This document shows positions 36,640-45,840 of a stretch of DNA of 64,000 nt, in pieces. Every line of letters begins with the position of its first letter. Position 1 is the first letter of the stretch. Below the pieces are notes generated by a model that was given only the letters and a program-made list of their open reading frames with translations, did not search any database and was not told the origin of the DNA. The stretch comes from Tritonibacter litoralis (GTDB taxonomy: Bacteria > Pseudomonadota > Alphaproteobacteria > Rhodobacterales > Rhodobacteraceae): positions 1-64,000 of the forward strand of contig NZ_WIBF01000007.1 of NCBI RefSeq assembly GCF_009496005.1, in the 5' to 3' direction. Position numbers and translations under genes: made by a program.

Positions 36640-37554
36640 TTATCCTCGCTTCAAAATGCTAACAGAAAACAGCTCTGAGGGTTCCAGCAACAGGTCCAGC
36701 GCCAGCTTGCCGCAAACCGCCAGAACGATAACAGCCAGCAAAATGCGCAGCTGTTCCGCTTTGAGGTAGGTGCCCAGCCGGGTGCCAAATTGCGCCCCGA
36801 CCACGCCGCCAATCAAGAGCAGCACGGCCAAGACGATATCAACTGTCTGGTTGGTGATCGCATGCAACATCGTGGTGGCACTGGTGACGGTTATGATTTG
36901 GAACAGGGACGTGCCGATCACCACCTTTGTAGGGATCCCAAGCACGTAGATCATCGCGGGCACCATAATAAATCCACCGCCCACCCCCATGACAGCGGTC
37001 AGGATCCCCACGAGGAAACCGACCAGAATCGGAGGCAGCACCGAGATGTAAAGCTGGGAGGTGCGAAACCGGGTTTTGAACGGCATCTTGTGCACCCAGT
37101 TGCGCTGTTTCCGCTTGGGCGGGGCACCGCGTTTGGATTTGCGCAGAGCGTTGACGCTTTCGATGAACATCAACCCGCCGACAATGCCCAAGAACACGAC
37201 GTAACACAGCGTGACAAACAGATCGACCTGGCCCAGAGATTTCAGGTAGTTAAAGACCGCCACACCAAAGGCGGCCCCAATCAGCCCGCCGATTTGCAGC
37301 ACGATCCCCATTTTGAAATCCACCGTGCGTCTTCGCAGATGCGCCAGCACACCAGAGACCGAGGAGGCTACAATCTGGTTGGCACCGGTGGCCACGGCAA
37401 CAGCTGGGGGAATGCCGATAAAGAACAACAGCGGCGTTAACAGGAAACCACCGCCGACCCCAAACATACCCGACAAGATGCCAACAAGCCCGCCGAGACC
37501 GAGCAACGTGAAGGCGTTGACCGAAATTTCCGCGATGGGAAGGTAAATATTCAT
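36640..37554 (-). CDS. TSUP/TauE-SafE family sulfite (organosulfonate) exporter
   Basis: 304 aa, eight or so membrane helices in two repeats, each opening with the family glycine motif (GMFGVGGGFLLTPLL near residue 30, and AVMGVGGGFIMVPAM near 175). A positively charged cytosolic loop (KSKRGAPPKRKQR) separates the halves. ATG 37554 starts the protein near the first helix; a longer frame from 37641 adds an unlikely tail and no ribosome site. The substrate (sulfite, sulfoacetate or similar) is not settled by sequence. Confidence 0.87.
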   Translation of the reverse strand: MNIYLPIAEISVNAFTLLGLGGLVGILSGMFGVGGGFLLTPLLFFIGIPPAVAVATGANQIVASSVSGVLAHLRRRTVDFKMGIVLQIGGLIGAAFGVAVFNYLKSLGQVDLFVTLCYVVFLGIVGGLMFIESVNALRKSKRGAPPKRKQRNWVHKMPFKTRFRTSQLYISVLPPILVGFLVGILTAVMGVGGGFIMVPAMIYVLGIPTKVVIGTSLFQIITVTSATTMLHAITNQTVDIVLAVLLLIGGVVGAQFGTRLGTYLKAEQLRILLAVIVLAVCGKLALDLLLEPSELFSVSILKRG

Positions 37555-37627
37555 GGCACTTGTTAGCCCCGAGCTTAGGACAAAATCAATACAATTTGCT
37601 GCTGTGCGGCATGGCAACGTGCCAATC

Positions 37628-37663
37628 CTGTGGGAGGCCAATTAAATAATCAGCCTCCCACAG
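37628..37663 (-). terminator. Hairpin after the nucleoside-type ABC operon
   Basis: CTGTGGGAGG at 37628-37637 and CCTCCCACAG at 37654-37663, perfect 10-bp stem, just after the last permease stop on the minus strand. Confidence 0.65.
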
Positions 37664-37672
37664 AACAGCGTA

Positions 37673-38683
37673 TCAGCGTTCTTTCACGTAGGGTTCACCA
37701 CCTGCTTTGGGCGGGATCGCCTTGCCGACAAAGCCTGCCAGGATCACAACAGTCATAATGTAGGGCAGGGCGCCAAGGAGTTGAGCTTGGATTTTGACGC
37801 GCAGCAGAGATTCCAGCACATCCGGGCGCAGTTCCAGCGCTTGGAACAGGCCAAAGAGCAGGCAAGCGCCCAATGCGTGCCACGGTCGCCATTTGGCAAA
37901 GATCAGCGCAGCCAATGCGATGAAGCCACGGCCTGCGGACATCTCTTTGACAAATCCGGCCTGTAGCGCGGTCGACAGATAGGCACCGGCCAGACCACAG
38001 AGGATCCCGCAGATGCCCACAGCGGCAAAGCGCAGCGTGATGACCGAGACACCCGCGGTATCCACGGCCGCTGGGTTTTCCCCAACGGCCCGCAGACGCA
38101 GACCAAAACGGGTGCCAAACAGAACCCAAGCTGTCAAAGGCACCAAGAGGATTGACAGGTACACTAGGATCGAATGGCCCGAGATCAGCTCAGAATAGGC
38201 TTGTTGGATTGGACCTGCTTCTGCAAGCAGTTGGGACAGCGGGCGACCTGCAGCCTCGGCTTCGGTCGGGCCAATGGCAAAGGGCAGTTCAATCGGTTCA
38301 AACCGCGCGCCCTCTGTGAGGGAGGGGGTGCGACCACCTTGTTTGAACCAGTGCTGGGCCACCAGTACCGTCAGCCCCGAGGCAAGGAAGTTGATGGCAA
38401 CGCCTGAGATCAGCTGGTTGCCGCGAAAGGTGATAGAGGCCACGCCGTGAAGTGCCGCAAGCACAAGGGACGCTGCAACGCCAGAGAACAGGCCAAGCCA
38501 CGCGTTGCCGGTTGTGGCCGCAATCGCCGCCGAGAAGAACGCGGCCATCAGCATCTTGCCCTCAAGACCGATGTCAAAAATCCCTGCGCGTTCCGAGAAG
38601 AGGCCAGCCAAGCAGGCCAGCAACAGCGGAGTGGCCAAGCGGACAGAGCTGTCGAAAATCTGGATCAGAGTGAGAAAATCCAT
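37673..38683 (-). CDS. ABC transporter permease, nucleoside (BMP-linked) type
   Basis: 336 aa, about nine hydrophobic helices of the branched-chain/BPD_transp_2 superfamily. Opens with the loop ERAGIFDIGLEGKMLM, diagnostic for the second permease of BMP-dependent nucleoside importers. Last gene of a four-gene unit; overlaps the preceding permease stop/start at one base. The partner genes are the 366-aa permease, the ATPase and the BMP binding protein upstream. Confidence 0.9.
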   Translation of the reverse strand: MDFLTLIQIFDSSVRLATPLLLACLAGLFSERAGIFDIGLEGKMLMAAFFSAAIAATTGNAWLGLFSGVAASLVLAALHGVASITFRGNQLISGVAINFLASGLTVLVAQHWFKQGGRTPSLTEGARFEPIELPFAIGPTEAEAAGRPLSQLLAEAGPIQQAYSELISGHSILVYLSILLVPLTAWVLFGTRFGLRLRAVGENPAAVDTAGVSVITLRFAAVGICGILCGLAGAYLSTALQAGFVKEMSAGRGFIALAALIFAKWRPWHALGACLLFGLFQALELRPDVLESLLRVKIQAQLLGALPYIMTVVILAGFVGKAIPPKAGGEPYVKER

Positions 38684-39783
38684 CAGGTCTTCTCCCGGTG
38701 CAGGGCAATCGCCGTAAAGAGTTTTTCAAGGGGCATACGCACCATATTGTCCAAAGCGCCGGTCAACAGGATCACCAGCGCCTGAATAACGGTAATCAGC
38801 TCACGCGGGATCGAGGTCCACAGCGCCAGTTCGGCACCGCCCTGATACAGAAAGCCAAAGAGGATCGCGGCCAGAAAGACCCCAAACGGGTGGTTTCGCC
38901 CCATGAGCGCCACGGCGATGCCGATAAAACCAGCGCCCTCGGTTGCATTCAGAACCAAACGCTCTGCCTCGCCCATCACATTGTTGATCGCCATCATGCC
39001 GCACAGCGCGCCAGAGATCAGCATGGCAATCATGGTGATCTTAAACGGGGACATGCCCGCGTAACGCGCGCCGGTTTCGGATTTGCCATAAGAGCGGATT
39101 TCATAGCCAAGCCAGGTGCGCCAGATCAGCAGCCAGACCAGAACACAGGCCACAAGACCCACCAGCAGGCTGACGTTTGCGGGCGCGGATTTGGAGAAGT
39201 TGATGCCCAGCGGCAAGAGGATCTCATGCAATGAAGGCAAATGCACGGTTTCAGAGAAACGCGCAGTGGCTGGATCAAAAGAGCCTTCGGGCTTCAGAAC
39301 GTTCACCAGCATATAGTTCAGCAAGGCTGCAGCGATGAAGTTGAACATGATGGTGGTAATCACCACGTGGCTGCCCCGTTTGGCTTGCAGGAAGGCGGGG
39401 ATTGCCGCCCAAGCTGCGCCAAAGATGCCGGCGGCAAGCGTTGCAAACAGCAAGGCGACGGTCCAATGGGGCCAGTCGATGAACAGGCAGACATAGGCCA
39501 CACCCAGCCCTCCAAGCATCGCCTGACCTTCGCCGCCGATGTTAAACAGGCCGGCATGATATGCCACGGCCACCGCGAGGCCGGTAAACAAGAAGTTTGT
39601 CGCGTAATACAGCGTATACCCCCAGCCATAGGTCGACCCCAGAGCGCCATCAATCATGAGGCTAAGCGCTTCAACGGGGCTTTCACCGATCCCAAGGATC
39701 ACCAGAGCTGACAACAGCGCTGCCAGCAAAAGGCTGATCAGAGGGATCAGGACAACGTCCGCCCATTTTGGCATTTTTTCCAT
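38683..39783 (-). CDS. ABC transporter permease, nucleoside (BMP-linked) type
   Basis: 366 aa, longer first permease with N-terminal helix (about 11-31) and the motif HAGLFNIGGEGQAMLGG, the counterpart of the other permease. Eight to ten helices. Its start overlaps the ATPase stop by one base, so the three genes are translationally linked. Confidence 0.9.
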   Translation of the reverse strand: MEKMPKWADVVLIPLISLLLAALLSALVILGIGESPVEALSLMIDGALGSTYGWGYTLYYATNFLFTGLAVAVAYHAGLFNIGGEGQAMLGGLGVAYVCLFIDWPHWTVALLFATLAAGIFGAAWAAIPAFLQAKRGSHVVITTIMFNFIAAALLNYMLVNVLKPEGSFDPATARFSETVHLPSLHEILLPLGINFSKSAPANVSLLVGLVACVLVWLLIWRTWLGYEIRSYGKSETGARYAGMSPFKITMIAMLISGALCGMMAINNVMGEAERLVLNATEGAGFIGIAVALMGRNHPFGVFLAAILFGFLYQGGAELALWTSIPRELITVIQALVILLTGALDNMVRMPLEKLFTAIALHREKT

Positions 39784-41312
39784 TATGCGTTCTCCGATGC
39801 CACGCCTGCCATCAACAGGCCCAGCTCTTTTTCATCTGTGTCTGCGGCTTGACGTTCGCCCATGATATGGCCGTCAAACATCACCGCCACGCGGTCCGAG
39901 AGGGACAGGATTTCTTCCAGCTCGACCGAGACCAAAAGCACGGCTTTGCCTTGGTCGCGCAGGGCAACGATCTGCTGGTGAATAAACTCGATCGCGCCGA
40001 TGTCGACGCCACGGGTGGGCTGGCCGATCAGCAACAGATCCGGGTTGCGTTCGATTTCTCGCGCGACGACGATCTTTTGCTGGTTGCCGCCGGAAAAATT
40101 CTTGGCCGCAAGCCAGGGGTTTGGCGGTCGAACGTCAAACTTTTCCATCTTGGCAGCGGTATCCGCGCGCAACGCCACATTGTCCATCAAGGGGCCCAAT
40201 TGGAATTCGGGCGCGCGGTGATAGCCAAAGGCCACGTTCTCCCATGCATAAAAATCCATGATCAGGCCTTCGCGCTGACGGTCTTCGGGCACATGGCCAA
40301 TATGCGCTGCCCGCCGCGACCGCCCGTCGGCACCTTGGCCAGACAATGGCAGAGACGTGCCATGCAGTTTCACGGAACCGGCACCCGGGCGCATTCCGCC
40401 CAAAACCTCCAGCAATTCGGACTGGCCATTGCCCGCAACGCCAGCAATGCCAAGGATTTCACCAGCGCGTACCGTCAGGTTGATGCCTTTGACGCGTTCG
40501 ACACCGGCATCATCCGAGACGCGCAGGTTCTCGACTTCCAGGATGGGTCTGCCGGGCATTGCAGGAGTTTTGTCAACTTGCAAGAGCACCTTGCGCCCGA
40601 CCATCAATTCCGCGAGTTGTTCTGGACTGGTCTCAGCGGTTTTGACGGTTGCGGTCATCTGTCCCCGCCGCATAACCGATACAGTATCGGTATATTCCAT
40701 GATTTCGCGCAGCTTGTGCGTGATCAGGATGATCGTTTTGCCCTCGCTGCGCAGGCGGTCAAGGATGCGAAACAGCTGGTCGGCCTCGGCCGGGGTCAGA
40801 ACACCGGTGGGTTCGTCCAAAATCAGTATGTCCGCGTGGCGATACAGCGCCTTGAGGATTTCGACCCGCTGCTGCATGCCGACGCCGATTTCATCGATGC
40901 GCGCGTCTGGGTCGACGTTCAGTTCATATTCAGTTGCAAGGCTTTGCAGGGTCTTGCGAGCCTTCGCAAGGGACGGACGCAGCAACCCGCCGTCTTCGGC
41001 ACCCAGGATGATGTTTTCAAGAACCGTAAAGTTCTCCACCAGTTTAAAGTGCTGGAACACCATGCCAATCCCTGCGGCAATCGCGGCCTGGCTGTCTGGT
41101 ATCTCGGTTCTTTGTCCGTTGATCCAGATCTCGCCTTTGTCCGCTTTGTAAAACCCGTAAAGGATGCTCATCAACGTGGATTTACCAGCGCCGTTTTCGC
41201 CGATGATCCCGTGGATGGTACCGGGTTGTACGCGGATTGAGATGTCCTTGTTGGCCTGAACGGGACCAAAGGATTTGGAAATGCTTTTGAGCTCGATTGC
41301 GGGGGCGGTCAT
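39783..41312 (-). CDS. ABC transporter ATP-binding protein, nucleoside/sugar type (two domains)
   Basis: 509 aa, two ABC domains in tandem. Domain 1 has Walker A GENGAGKST and Walker B ILILDEPTG; domain 2 has a degenerate Walker A (GVAGNGQSE) but a good signature FSGGNQQK. This asymmetry is usual for RbsA/NupA-like proteins. It drives the two permeases. A hairpin (41482-41497) separates it from the binding-protein gene. Confidence 0.92.
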   Translation of the reverse strand: MTAPAIELKSISKSFGPVQANKDISIRVQPGTIHGIIGENGAGKSTLMSILYGFYKADKGEIWINGQRTEIPDSQAAIAAGIGMVFQHFKLVENFTVLENIILGAEDGGLLRPSLAKARKTLQSLATEYELNVDPDARIDEIGVGMQQRVEILKALYRHADILILDEPTGVLTPAEADQLFRILDRLRSEGKTIILITHKLREIMEYTDTVSVMRRGQMTATVKTAETSPEQLAELMVGRKVLLQVDKTPAMPGRPILEVENLRVSDDAGVERVKGINLTVRAGEILGIAGVAGNGQSELLEVLGGMRPGAGSVKLHGTSLPLSGQGADGRSRRAAHIGHVPEDRQREGLIMDFYAWENVAFGYHRAPEFQLGPLMDNVALRADTAAKMEKFDVRPPNPWLAAKNFSGGNQQKIVVAREIERNPDLLLIGQPTRGVDIGAIEFIHQQIVALRDQGKAVLLVSVELEEILSLSDRVAVMFDGHIMGERQAADTDEKELGLLMAGVASENA

Positions 41313-41481
41313 CGGGGCTCCTGTTGTCGTCTCGGGCGTTACTTATATCGTCTCGGGGCGGGGTGGTTTCTTCGCTGGTTGAGGCGACATTAAATTCAAA
41401 GGGCAGCCCGGTATCATGGTAAATCAGGATGCGAAACCCGGAAGACGCAATGGTGGCGCCCTCCGGGTGAAGAATTATTGA

Positions 41482-41497
41482 GAGAGTGCAAACTCTC
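41482..41497 (-). terminator. Intercistronic hairpin between binding protein and ATPase genes
   Basis: GAGAGT-GCAA-ACTCTC in the 203-base gap. No T-run in the reading direction; probably a processing or partial-termination point that favours excess binding protein. Confidence 0.45.
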
Positions 41498-41515
41498 CCA
41501 GTTTGGATTTTCTGA

Positions 41516-42514
41516 TTAGAAGTCCAGAACCGGGCAGCTGCTGTCGGTGTAATAAGAGACCACGTTCAGCTCACCATCGATGATTTTTTGACGTGCTTCC
41601 GTAACCTTAGCCGCCATCTCTTCGCTGACGAGGCTGGCGTTATTTTCATCCATCGCAAAGCCAACGCCTTCTTCGGCCAGGCCCATGCTGAACACACCGG
41701 TCTCAACGTCCGCGCCTGCTTTCATTGCTTCATATACCGCAACGTCAACACGCTTCAGCATAGAGGTGAGAACCTTGCCAGGGTGCAGGTGATTCTGGTT
41801 GCTGTCGACGCCGATGGACAGGATGCCCTCGTCCGCAGCAGTCTGCAGAACGCCAACCCCTGTGCCACCAGCCGCAGCGTAGACCACATCGGCACCTTGG
41901 GAGATTTGCGCCTTGGTCAGCTCAGAGCCTTTAACCGGATCGTTCCAAGCAGCCGGGGTTGTGCCGGTCATGTTAGCCACAACGGTTGCGTCCGGGTTCA
42001 CGGCTTTGACGCCCTGTGCGTAACCGCAGGCAAAGTGACGGATCAGAGGAACGTCCATACCACCGATGAAACCAACGGTGCCGGATTCAGAGGCCATCGC
42101 AGCCAGCATGCCCACAAGATACGAGCCTTCATGTTCCGCAAAACCAACCTGGCGCAGGTTCGGCGCATCCAGCCAGTTCACGTCGATTACAACAAATTTG
42201 GTGTCAGGATAGTCGCCAACAACTGTGGTCAACGGATCCGCCATGCCAAAGCCCATGGTGATAATTGGGTTTGACCCTGCTTCGGCAAAGCGACGCAGCG
42301 CCTGTTCCCGCTGGGCTTCGGACTGCAGTTCGATCTCACGGTATTTGCCACCGGTTTCCTCTGCCCAACGCTCGGCACCATTAAAGGCCGCTTCGTTGAA
42401 GGATTTGTCGAATTTGCCGCCCAGATCAAAGATCAGCGCCGGTTCTGCGCTCGCCAGACCAGCGGTGACGGCCAAAGTTGCGGTTGCGCCCAGAAGGGTT
42501 TTCATCAGGCTCAT
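41516..42514 (-). CDS. BMP family ABC transporter substrate-binding protein
   Basis: 332 aa. Signal peptide MSLMKTLLGATATLAVTAG with cleavage near ASA-EPA (23); no lipobox cysteine, so a soluble periplasmic protein. BMP-domain motifs: LGGKFDKSFNEAAF and GGMDVPLIRHF, FACGYAQGVK. BMP proteins of this operon type bind nucleosides such as adenosine or guanosine; the exact ligand is not clear. First gene of the unit, followed by ATPase and two permeases. Confidence 0.92.
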   Translation of the reverse strand: MSLMKTLLGATATLAVTAGLASAEPALIFDLGGKFDKSFNEAAFNGAERWAEETGGKYREIELQSEAQREQALRRFAEAGSNPIITMGFGMADPLTTVVGDYPDTKFVVIDVNWLDAPNLRQVGFAEHEGSYLVGMLAAMASESGTVGFIGGMDVPLIRHFACGYAQGVKAVNPDATVVANMTGTTPAAWNDPVKGSELTKAQISQGADVVYAAAGGTGVGVLQTAADEGILSIGVDSNQNHLHPGKVLTSMLKRVDVAVYEAMKAGADVETGVFSMGLAEEGVGFAMDENNASLVSEEMAAKVTEARQKIIDGELNVVSYYTDSSCPVLDF

Positions 42515-42583
42515 GGTGTTACTCCCAAGTTGGTGTCTTTTGACAGGTTATGTGCTGGCCCATGTGGGGGCAATTGTCGTTTT

Positions 42584-42623
42584 TTGACCAATCGATTAAG
42601 GGCACAGTGACTGGTATGGTCAA
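42584..42623. promoter_or_regulatory. Inverted repeat upstream of BMP gene (possible operator)
   Basis: TTGACCA at 42584-42590 and TGGTCAA at 42617-42623, 26 bases apart, about 70-110 bases upstream of the binding-protein start. Both lie in T-rich flanks. Regulator unknown. Otherwise the gap 42515-42718 is plain. Confidence 0.35.
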
Positions 42624-42718
42624 TGGTTTTTTACACATTGATGTGACCTTGCCGGCGGGAAAAGTAAAAACGTGGAGTAAATTCTGGGCAGACAGTGATG
42701 TTGGACGGTGTCTTCCGC

Positions 42719-43144
42719 TCAAACAAATGCGTGACGCATCACCAGCGCATCCACGTCTGGCCCGTCGGATCTTGCGTAATATCCAGGCCGGGTTGCCACG
42801 GTTTCATATGCGCATGTGTCATATAGGCGACGCGCGGCTGAGTTGTCTGCTGCGACTTCCAAAAAGGCATGCTGCGCCCCACGCTGTTGCGCAACTCTGT
42901 GCCAGTCCTCCATCAGACCACGGGCCAATCCATGGCGCTGGTGGTCTGGATGTGTGGCCAAGGTGAGCAACTCAGCCTCATCCGCAACCACACGAACCAG
43001 CGCGAAACAACGGTTGTCGCCATGGGCAAAGACCAGCGGGCTTTGCAAAAGGGATGTGAACTCCGCCGACGTCCAGGCGCGCCCCTTGGAAAATGCGGCC
43101 AGATGGGTTTGGGCCAGCTGGTCTGCGGTCAATGCCTCAGCCAT
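42719..43144 (-). CDS. rimI: GNAT acetyltransferase, RimI-like
   Basis: 141 aa. Acetyl-CoA-binding segment LATHPDHQRHGLARGLM is the GNAT motif A (Q/RxxGxG/A); FLEVAADNSAARRLYDTCAYE is the RimI-type motif B. Overlaps the end of tsaB by eight bases, a usual place for rimI, whose product acetylates ribosomal protein S18 in E. coli. Target here is inferred from position only. Confidence 0.82.
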   Translation of the reverse strand: MAEALTADQLAQTHLAAFSKGRAWTSAEFTSLLQSPLVFAHGDNRCFALVRVVADEAELLTLATHPDHQRHGLARGLMEDWHRVAQQRGAQHAFLEVAADNSAARRLYDTCAYETVATRPGYYARSDGPDVDALVMRHAFV

Positions 43145-43757
43145 CCAATAACACAGGCCCTTGATCTTTGGACGGGGCGGCGTCTGCGGGCTTCAGATAG
43201 AGGGGCGCGGGGGGCGGCAGATCCGTTCCACCCTGTGCCATCATTGCTGCCGCAGATTGGGCAATTCGACCGGCGATGTCAGGGGGGCTGGCCACAGACA
43301 CCAAGGTCAGCCCCGCGCCGCGGGCGATCTCTTCGGCCTCAGGCATCGGCAGAAGACGCGGCGCTTTGCCCGGCGGCGACACATAGACATGGTCGCGGGG
43401 GGCAGGAACCGCGGCCAGTGTGCCGTCAGTTTGACGGCTTTGAAACCCGTCAATGCCAATGGCCGGGATGCCAAGACCCAGGGCCAGACCGCGCGCAGCA
43501 GAAACCGAAATGCGGATTCCAGTAAAATTCCCTGGCCCAACGCCCACACCGATGGCGGTCAGATCAGACCAGGATGTTCCAGCTTCCGCCAGAACCTCGT
43601 CCAGCAGTGGTATCAAACGTTCGGCCTGTCCGCGCGCCATGGGCTCCAGCCGTTCAGCCAATATCTGATCACCCCAAAGCACGGCGGCCGCGCAATGCGC
43701 GGCCGATGTATCAAATGCCAGGACGATGGGACCGCTTGCGACTGGATCAGACGGCAA
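43137..43757 (-). CDS. tsaB: tRNA threonylcarbamoyladenosine biosynthesis protein TsaB
   Basis: 206 aa. Works with TsaD, TsaE and TsaC in forming t6A on ANN-decoding tRNAs. ASKHA fold markers: FDTSAAHCAAAV near the start and VGVGPGNFTGIRISVSAARG around residue 70-90. Start overlaps the last 11 bases of nifU, and its end overlaps rimI, so nifU-tsaB-rimI is one operon. Confidence 0.92.
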   Translation of the reverse strand: MPSDPVASGPIVLAFDTSAAHCAAAVLWGDQILAERLEPMARGQAERLIPLLDEVLAEAGTSWSDLTAIGVGVGPGNFTGIRISVSAARGLALGLGIPAIGIDGFQSRQTDGTLAAVPAPRDHVYVSPPGKAPRLLPMPEAEEIARGAGLTLVSVASPPDIAGRIAQSAAAMMAQGGTDLPPPAPLYLKPADAAPSKDQGPVLLDG

Positions 43758-44310
43758 CGGGGCGCACCTCGATCACCTCTGGAATATAATGGCGCAACAG
43801 GTTTTCAATTCCCATCTTCAAGGTCACGGTGGACGAGGGGCAGCCAGCGCAAGCGCCTTGCATGTGCAGATACACAATCCCACGATCAAATCCGTGGAAG
43901 GTGATGTCACCCCCATCCTGTGCCACGGCTGGACGCACGCGACTGTCCAGAAGCTCTTTGATCTGGTTCACAACTTCTGCGTCTTCACCTGTGTGTTCGG
44001 AATGGCCCGAGCTGGTTTCCGCATCCGACGCCATCACTGGCTGGCCGGATTGGAAATGTTCCATCACAGCACCAAGGATGGCCGGTTTGATGTGATCCCA
44101 TTCCACCGTTTCTGATTTTGTGACGGTGACAAAATCATTGCCAAAGAACACACCTTCAACGCCAGCCACAGCAAAGATGCGCAGCGCCAAAGGGGATTTA
44201 TCCGCCGCATCAGCGGTTGGAAAATCAGCTGTTCCCGTGTTCAGAACCGTTTGACCGGGCAAAAACTTGAGCGTTGCCGGGTTTGGCGTGGATTCGGTCT
44301 GAATAAACAT
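43747..44310 (-). CDS. NifU-family iron-sulfur scaffold protein (NfuA-like)
   Basis: 187 aa. N-terminal Nfu_N domain (MFIQTESTPNPATLKFLPG, opening), then a linker and a C-terminal NifU domain with VAQDGGDI and the cluster site CAGC. It should carry a [4Fe-4S] cluster for transfer. ATG 44310 follows AGGAGG; the in-frame extension to 44445 crosses the azoR terminator and is rejected. First gene of the nifU-tsaB-rimI operon. Confidence 0.92.
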   Translation of the reverse strand: MFIQTESTPNPATLKFLPGQTVLNTGTADFPTADAADKSPLALRIFAVAGVEGVFFGNDFVTVTKSETVEWDHIKPAILGAVMEHFQSGQPVMASDAETSSGHSEHTGEDAEVVNQIKELLDSRVRPAVAQDGGDITFHGFDRGIVYLHMQGACAGCPSSTVTLKMGIENLLRHYIPEVIEVRPVAV

Positions 44311-44390
44311 GCGGGATCCTCCTTTGGGGTGCCCAAGGGATATGCGCTTGCAACAGGAATAAGTCAAGTTTTGGAATCGTTCTAAAACAA

Positions 44391-44420
44391 TAAAAACGGC
44401 CGCACGAGACGCGCGACCGT
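44391..44420 (-). terminator. Rho-independent terminator of azoR
   Basis: Read on the minus strand, ACGGTCGC and GCGGCCGT pair (one mismatch), followed by TTTTT. Confidence 0.8.
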
Positions 44421-44460
44421 TCTTCTTTTCCGCTCCTAAACCCAAAGGGGCGGATAAACC

Positions 44461-45075
44461 TTACAGCGCTTTCAGCTCCGCCAGTGCCGCGTCATAGCCC
44501 GCTTGCGGGTCTGCGGTCAGCAGGGAGGGTTGGTAACGTACGGTATCGACGTCCTTGATACCGATGGTTTCCAGCCACCACTGCAGGTAGTTCGAGTGGA
44601 AGTCCGTGCCGTATTTCGCATCTGCACCGGGTGCCCAAACGCCGGAAGACACAACCAAAGTGGCTTTTTTGTTTTCCAGCAGGCCAAAGTAGCCTTTTTC
44701 CGGATCAAAGCCGAACAGCATGCCAGGTTGCGTGATGATGTCGATGTAGTGCTTCAGACGATAAGAAACGCCACCGTTCCACATCGGCGCGCCGATGACG
44801 ATGTGATCTGCAGACATGAAACGCTGGGTGATAGACGCAACCTGATCCCAGGCTTTTTCTTTTGCCGGGTCCATTTCGCCAACGCCAAAGAATGTCATCT
44901 TTGCAGCGGCTGGATCGCCGTCAAATGCAGGCAGCTCTTCTGCGAACAGGTCCAGGACGTCAACTTCCAGGCCTGGGTTCTTTTCTTTTTGGGACTCAAC
45001 AAAAGCCGTCGCCAGAGCGTTGGATTTCGATTCAGCGCCACGCGGGGAGGCAACAATATGCAGCAGTTTGGTCAT
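44461..45075 (-). CDS. azoR: FMN-dependent NADH:quinone reductase / azoreductase
   Basis: 204 aa flavodoxin-fold enzyme. FMN phosphate loop SPRGAESKSNAL at about 10-21; second loop PMWNGGVSYRLKHYID; third SSGVWAPG. It reduces quinones and azo compounds by two electrons, often in response to electrophile stress. GGAG ribosome site at 45085-45082. A 31-base palindrome (45087-45117) lies directly upstream and is the probable operator. Divergent from the CGNR regulator. Confidence 0.92.
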   Translation of the reverse strand: MTKLLHIVASPRGAESKSNALATAFVESQKEKNPGLEVDVLDLFAEELPAFDGDPAAAKMTFFGVGEMDPAKEKAWDQVASITQRFMSADHIVIGAPMWNGGVSYRLKHYIDIITQPGMLFGFDPEKGYFGLLENKKATLVVSSGVWAPGADAKYGTDFHSNYLQWWLETIGIKDVDTVRYQPSLLTADPQAGYDAALAELKAL

Positions 45076-45086
45076 GGATCATCTCC

Positions 45087-45117
45087 GTAACTATCTAAGT
45101 GATGCTTAGATGGTTAC
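45087..45117. promoter_or_regulatory. 31-base palindrome upstream of azoR (candidate operator)
   Basis: GTAAC-T-ATCTAAG-TGATG-CTTAGAT-G-GTTAC: two 13-base arms with one mismatch around a 5-base spacer. It ends just before the azoR ribosome site and 89 bases before the divergent CGNR gene. Confidence 0.7.
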
Positions 45118-45205
45118 TGGCGACTCGCGTAACTTGTCAAACTCTGTTATGGTGGTTGCAGCATTGCACACAGAGTTGTGAAGAGATTGACCGGAAGGCG
45201 GAATA

Positions 45206-45787
45206 ATGGCGTCAAAACTACCCGACCCCTATCTGATCGCAGACCACAAGGGGCTGGAGATCGTGAATACAATTGGAGCTCCTTATGGGGAGGAGCTGGA
45301 CTGGATTTTTAATGGTCAGGAACTTCTGGCTTGGATGCAAGCGGTGGAATTACTGACCGCAGCCGAGTGCGAAAGCCTGCAGAAACGCCTGACTATTGAA
45401 GAGCTAGACGCGGCAGCGCAAAGCCTTCGAGAACTGCGTGCAGAGGTGCAGGAAAACGTACCGGATGCCTCGCCTGCGTTTCTGGAGCGTCTGAACCAGA
45501 TGCTGACGCAGGGGCGGGGGCATTATGAGATCACGACAACCAAAGATGGCGTGCGCACAATGCGGTTCCAACCTCTGTTGGAAACAGCCGAGGACCTTGT
45601 GGTGCGTGTGGCTGTTGAGGTCGCCGAGATGTTTTGTCTCAATGCACCAGATCGGATCCGCAAATGCGCGAATCCCTCGTGCACCTATTGGTTTCACGAC
45701 ACCACACGCAACAATCGCCGCCGGTGGTGCAGCATGGCTGTTTGTGGCAATCGGGCCAAAGTGGCAGCACATCGGGCGCGTCAATAA
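45206..45787 (+). CDS. CGNR zinc-finger protein (ABATE domain)
   Basis: 193 aa. An N-terminal ABATE-like region and a C-terminal zinc finger with Cys 154, 159, 175 and 180; the last begins the name-giving CGNR (180-183), followed by KVAAHRAR. Such proteins are taken to be transcription regulators, sensing stress or small molecules. Here it is divergent from azoR and could act on the palindrome between them. It is convergent with the Usp gene, with a hairpin between. Confidence 0.85.
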   Translation: MASKLPDPYLIADHKGLEIVNTIGAPYGEELDWIFNGQELLAWMQAVELLTAAECESLQKRLTIEELDAAAQSLRELRAEVQENVPDASPAFLERLNQMLTQGRGHYEITTTKDGVRTMRFQPLLETAEDLVVRVAVEVAEMFCLNAPDRIRKCANPSCTYWFHDTTRNNRRRWCSMAVCGNRAKVAAHRARQ

Positions 45788-45795
45788 AAGCGGTG

Positions 45796-45825
45796 GCGTG
45801 CCGGGGACAGGCAGGTCCGGCACGC
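45796..45825. terminator. Bidirectional hairpin between CGNR gene and usp
   Basis: GCGTGCCGG at 45796-45804 and CCGGCACGC at 45817-45825, perfect 9-bp stem in the gap between two convergent genes. Confidence 0.6.
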
Positions 45826-45840
45826 AAGAGTGACCTGTGA

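Noticed and set aside
39768-41240. Open frame of about 490 codons on the plus strand across the nucleoside ABC ATPase
   Set aside because: Antisense to a complete ABC protein with Walker and signature motifs.
44311-44445. Upstream extension of nifU
   Set aside because: AGGAGG precedes ATG 44310 and the extension runs through the azoR terminator.
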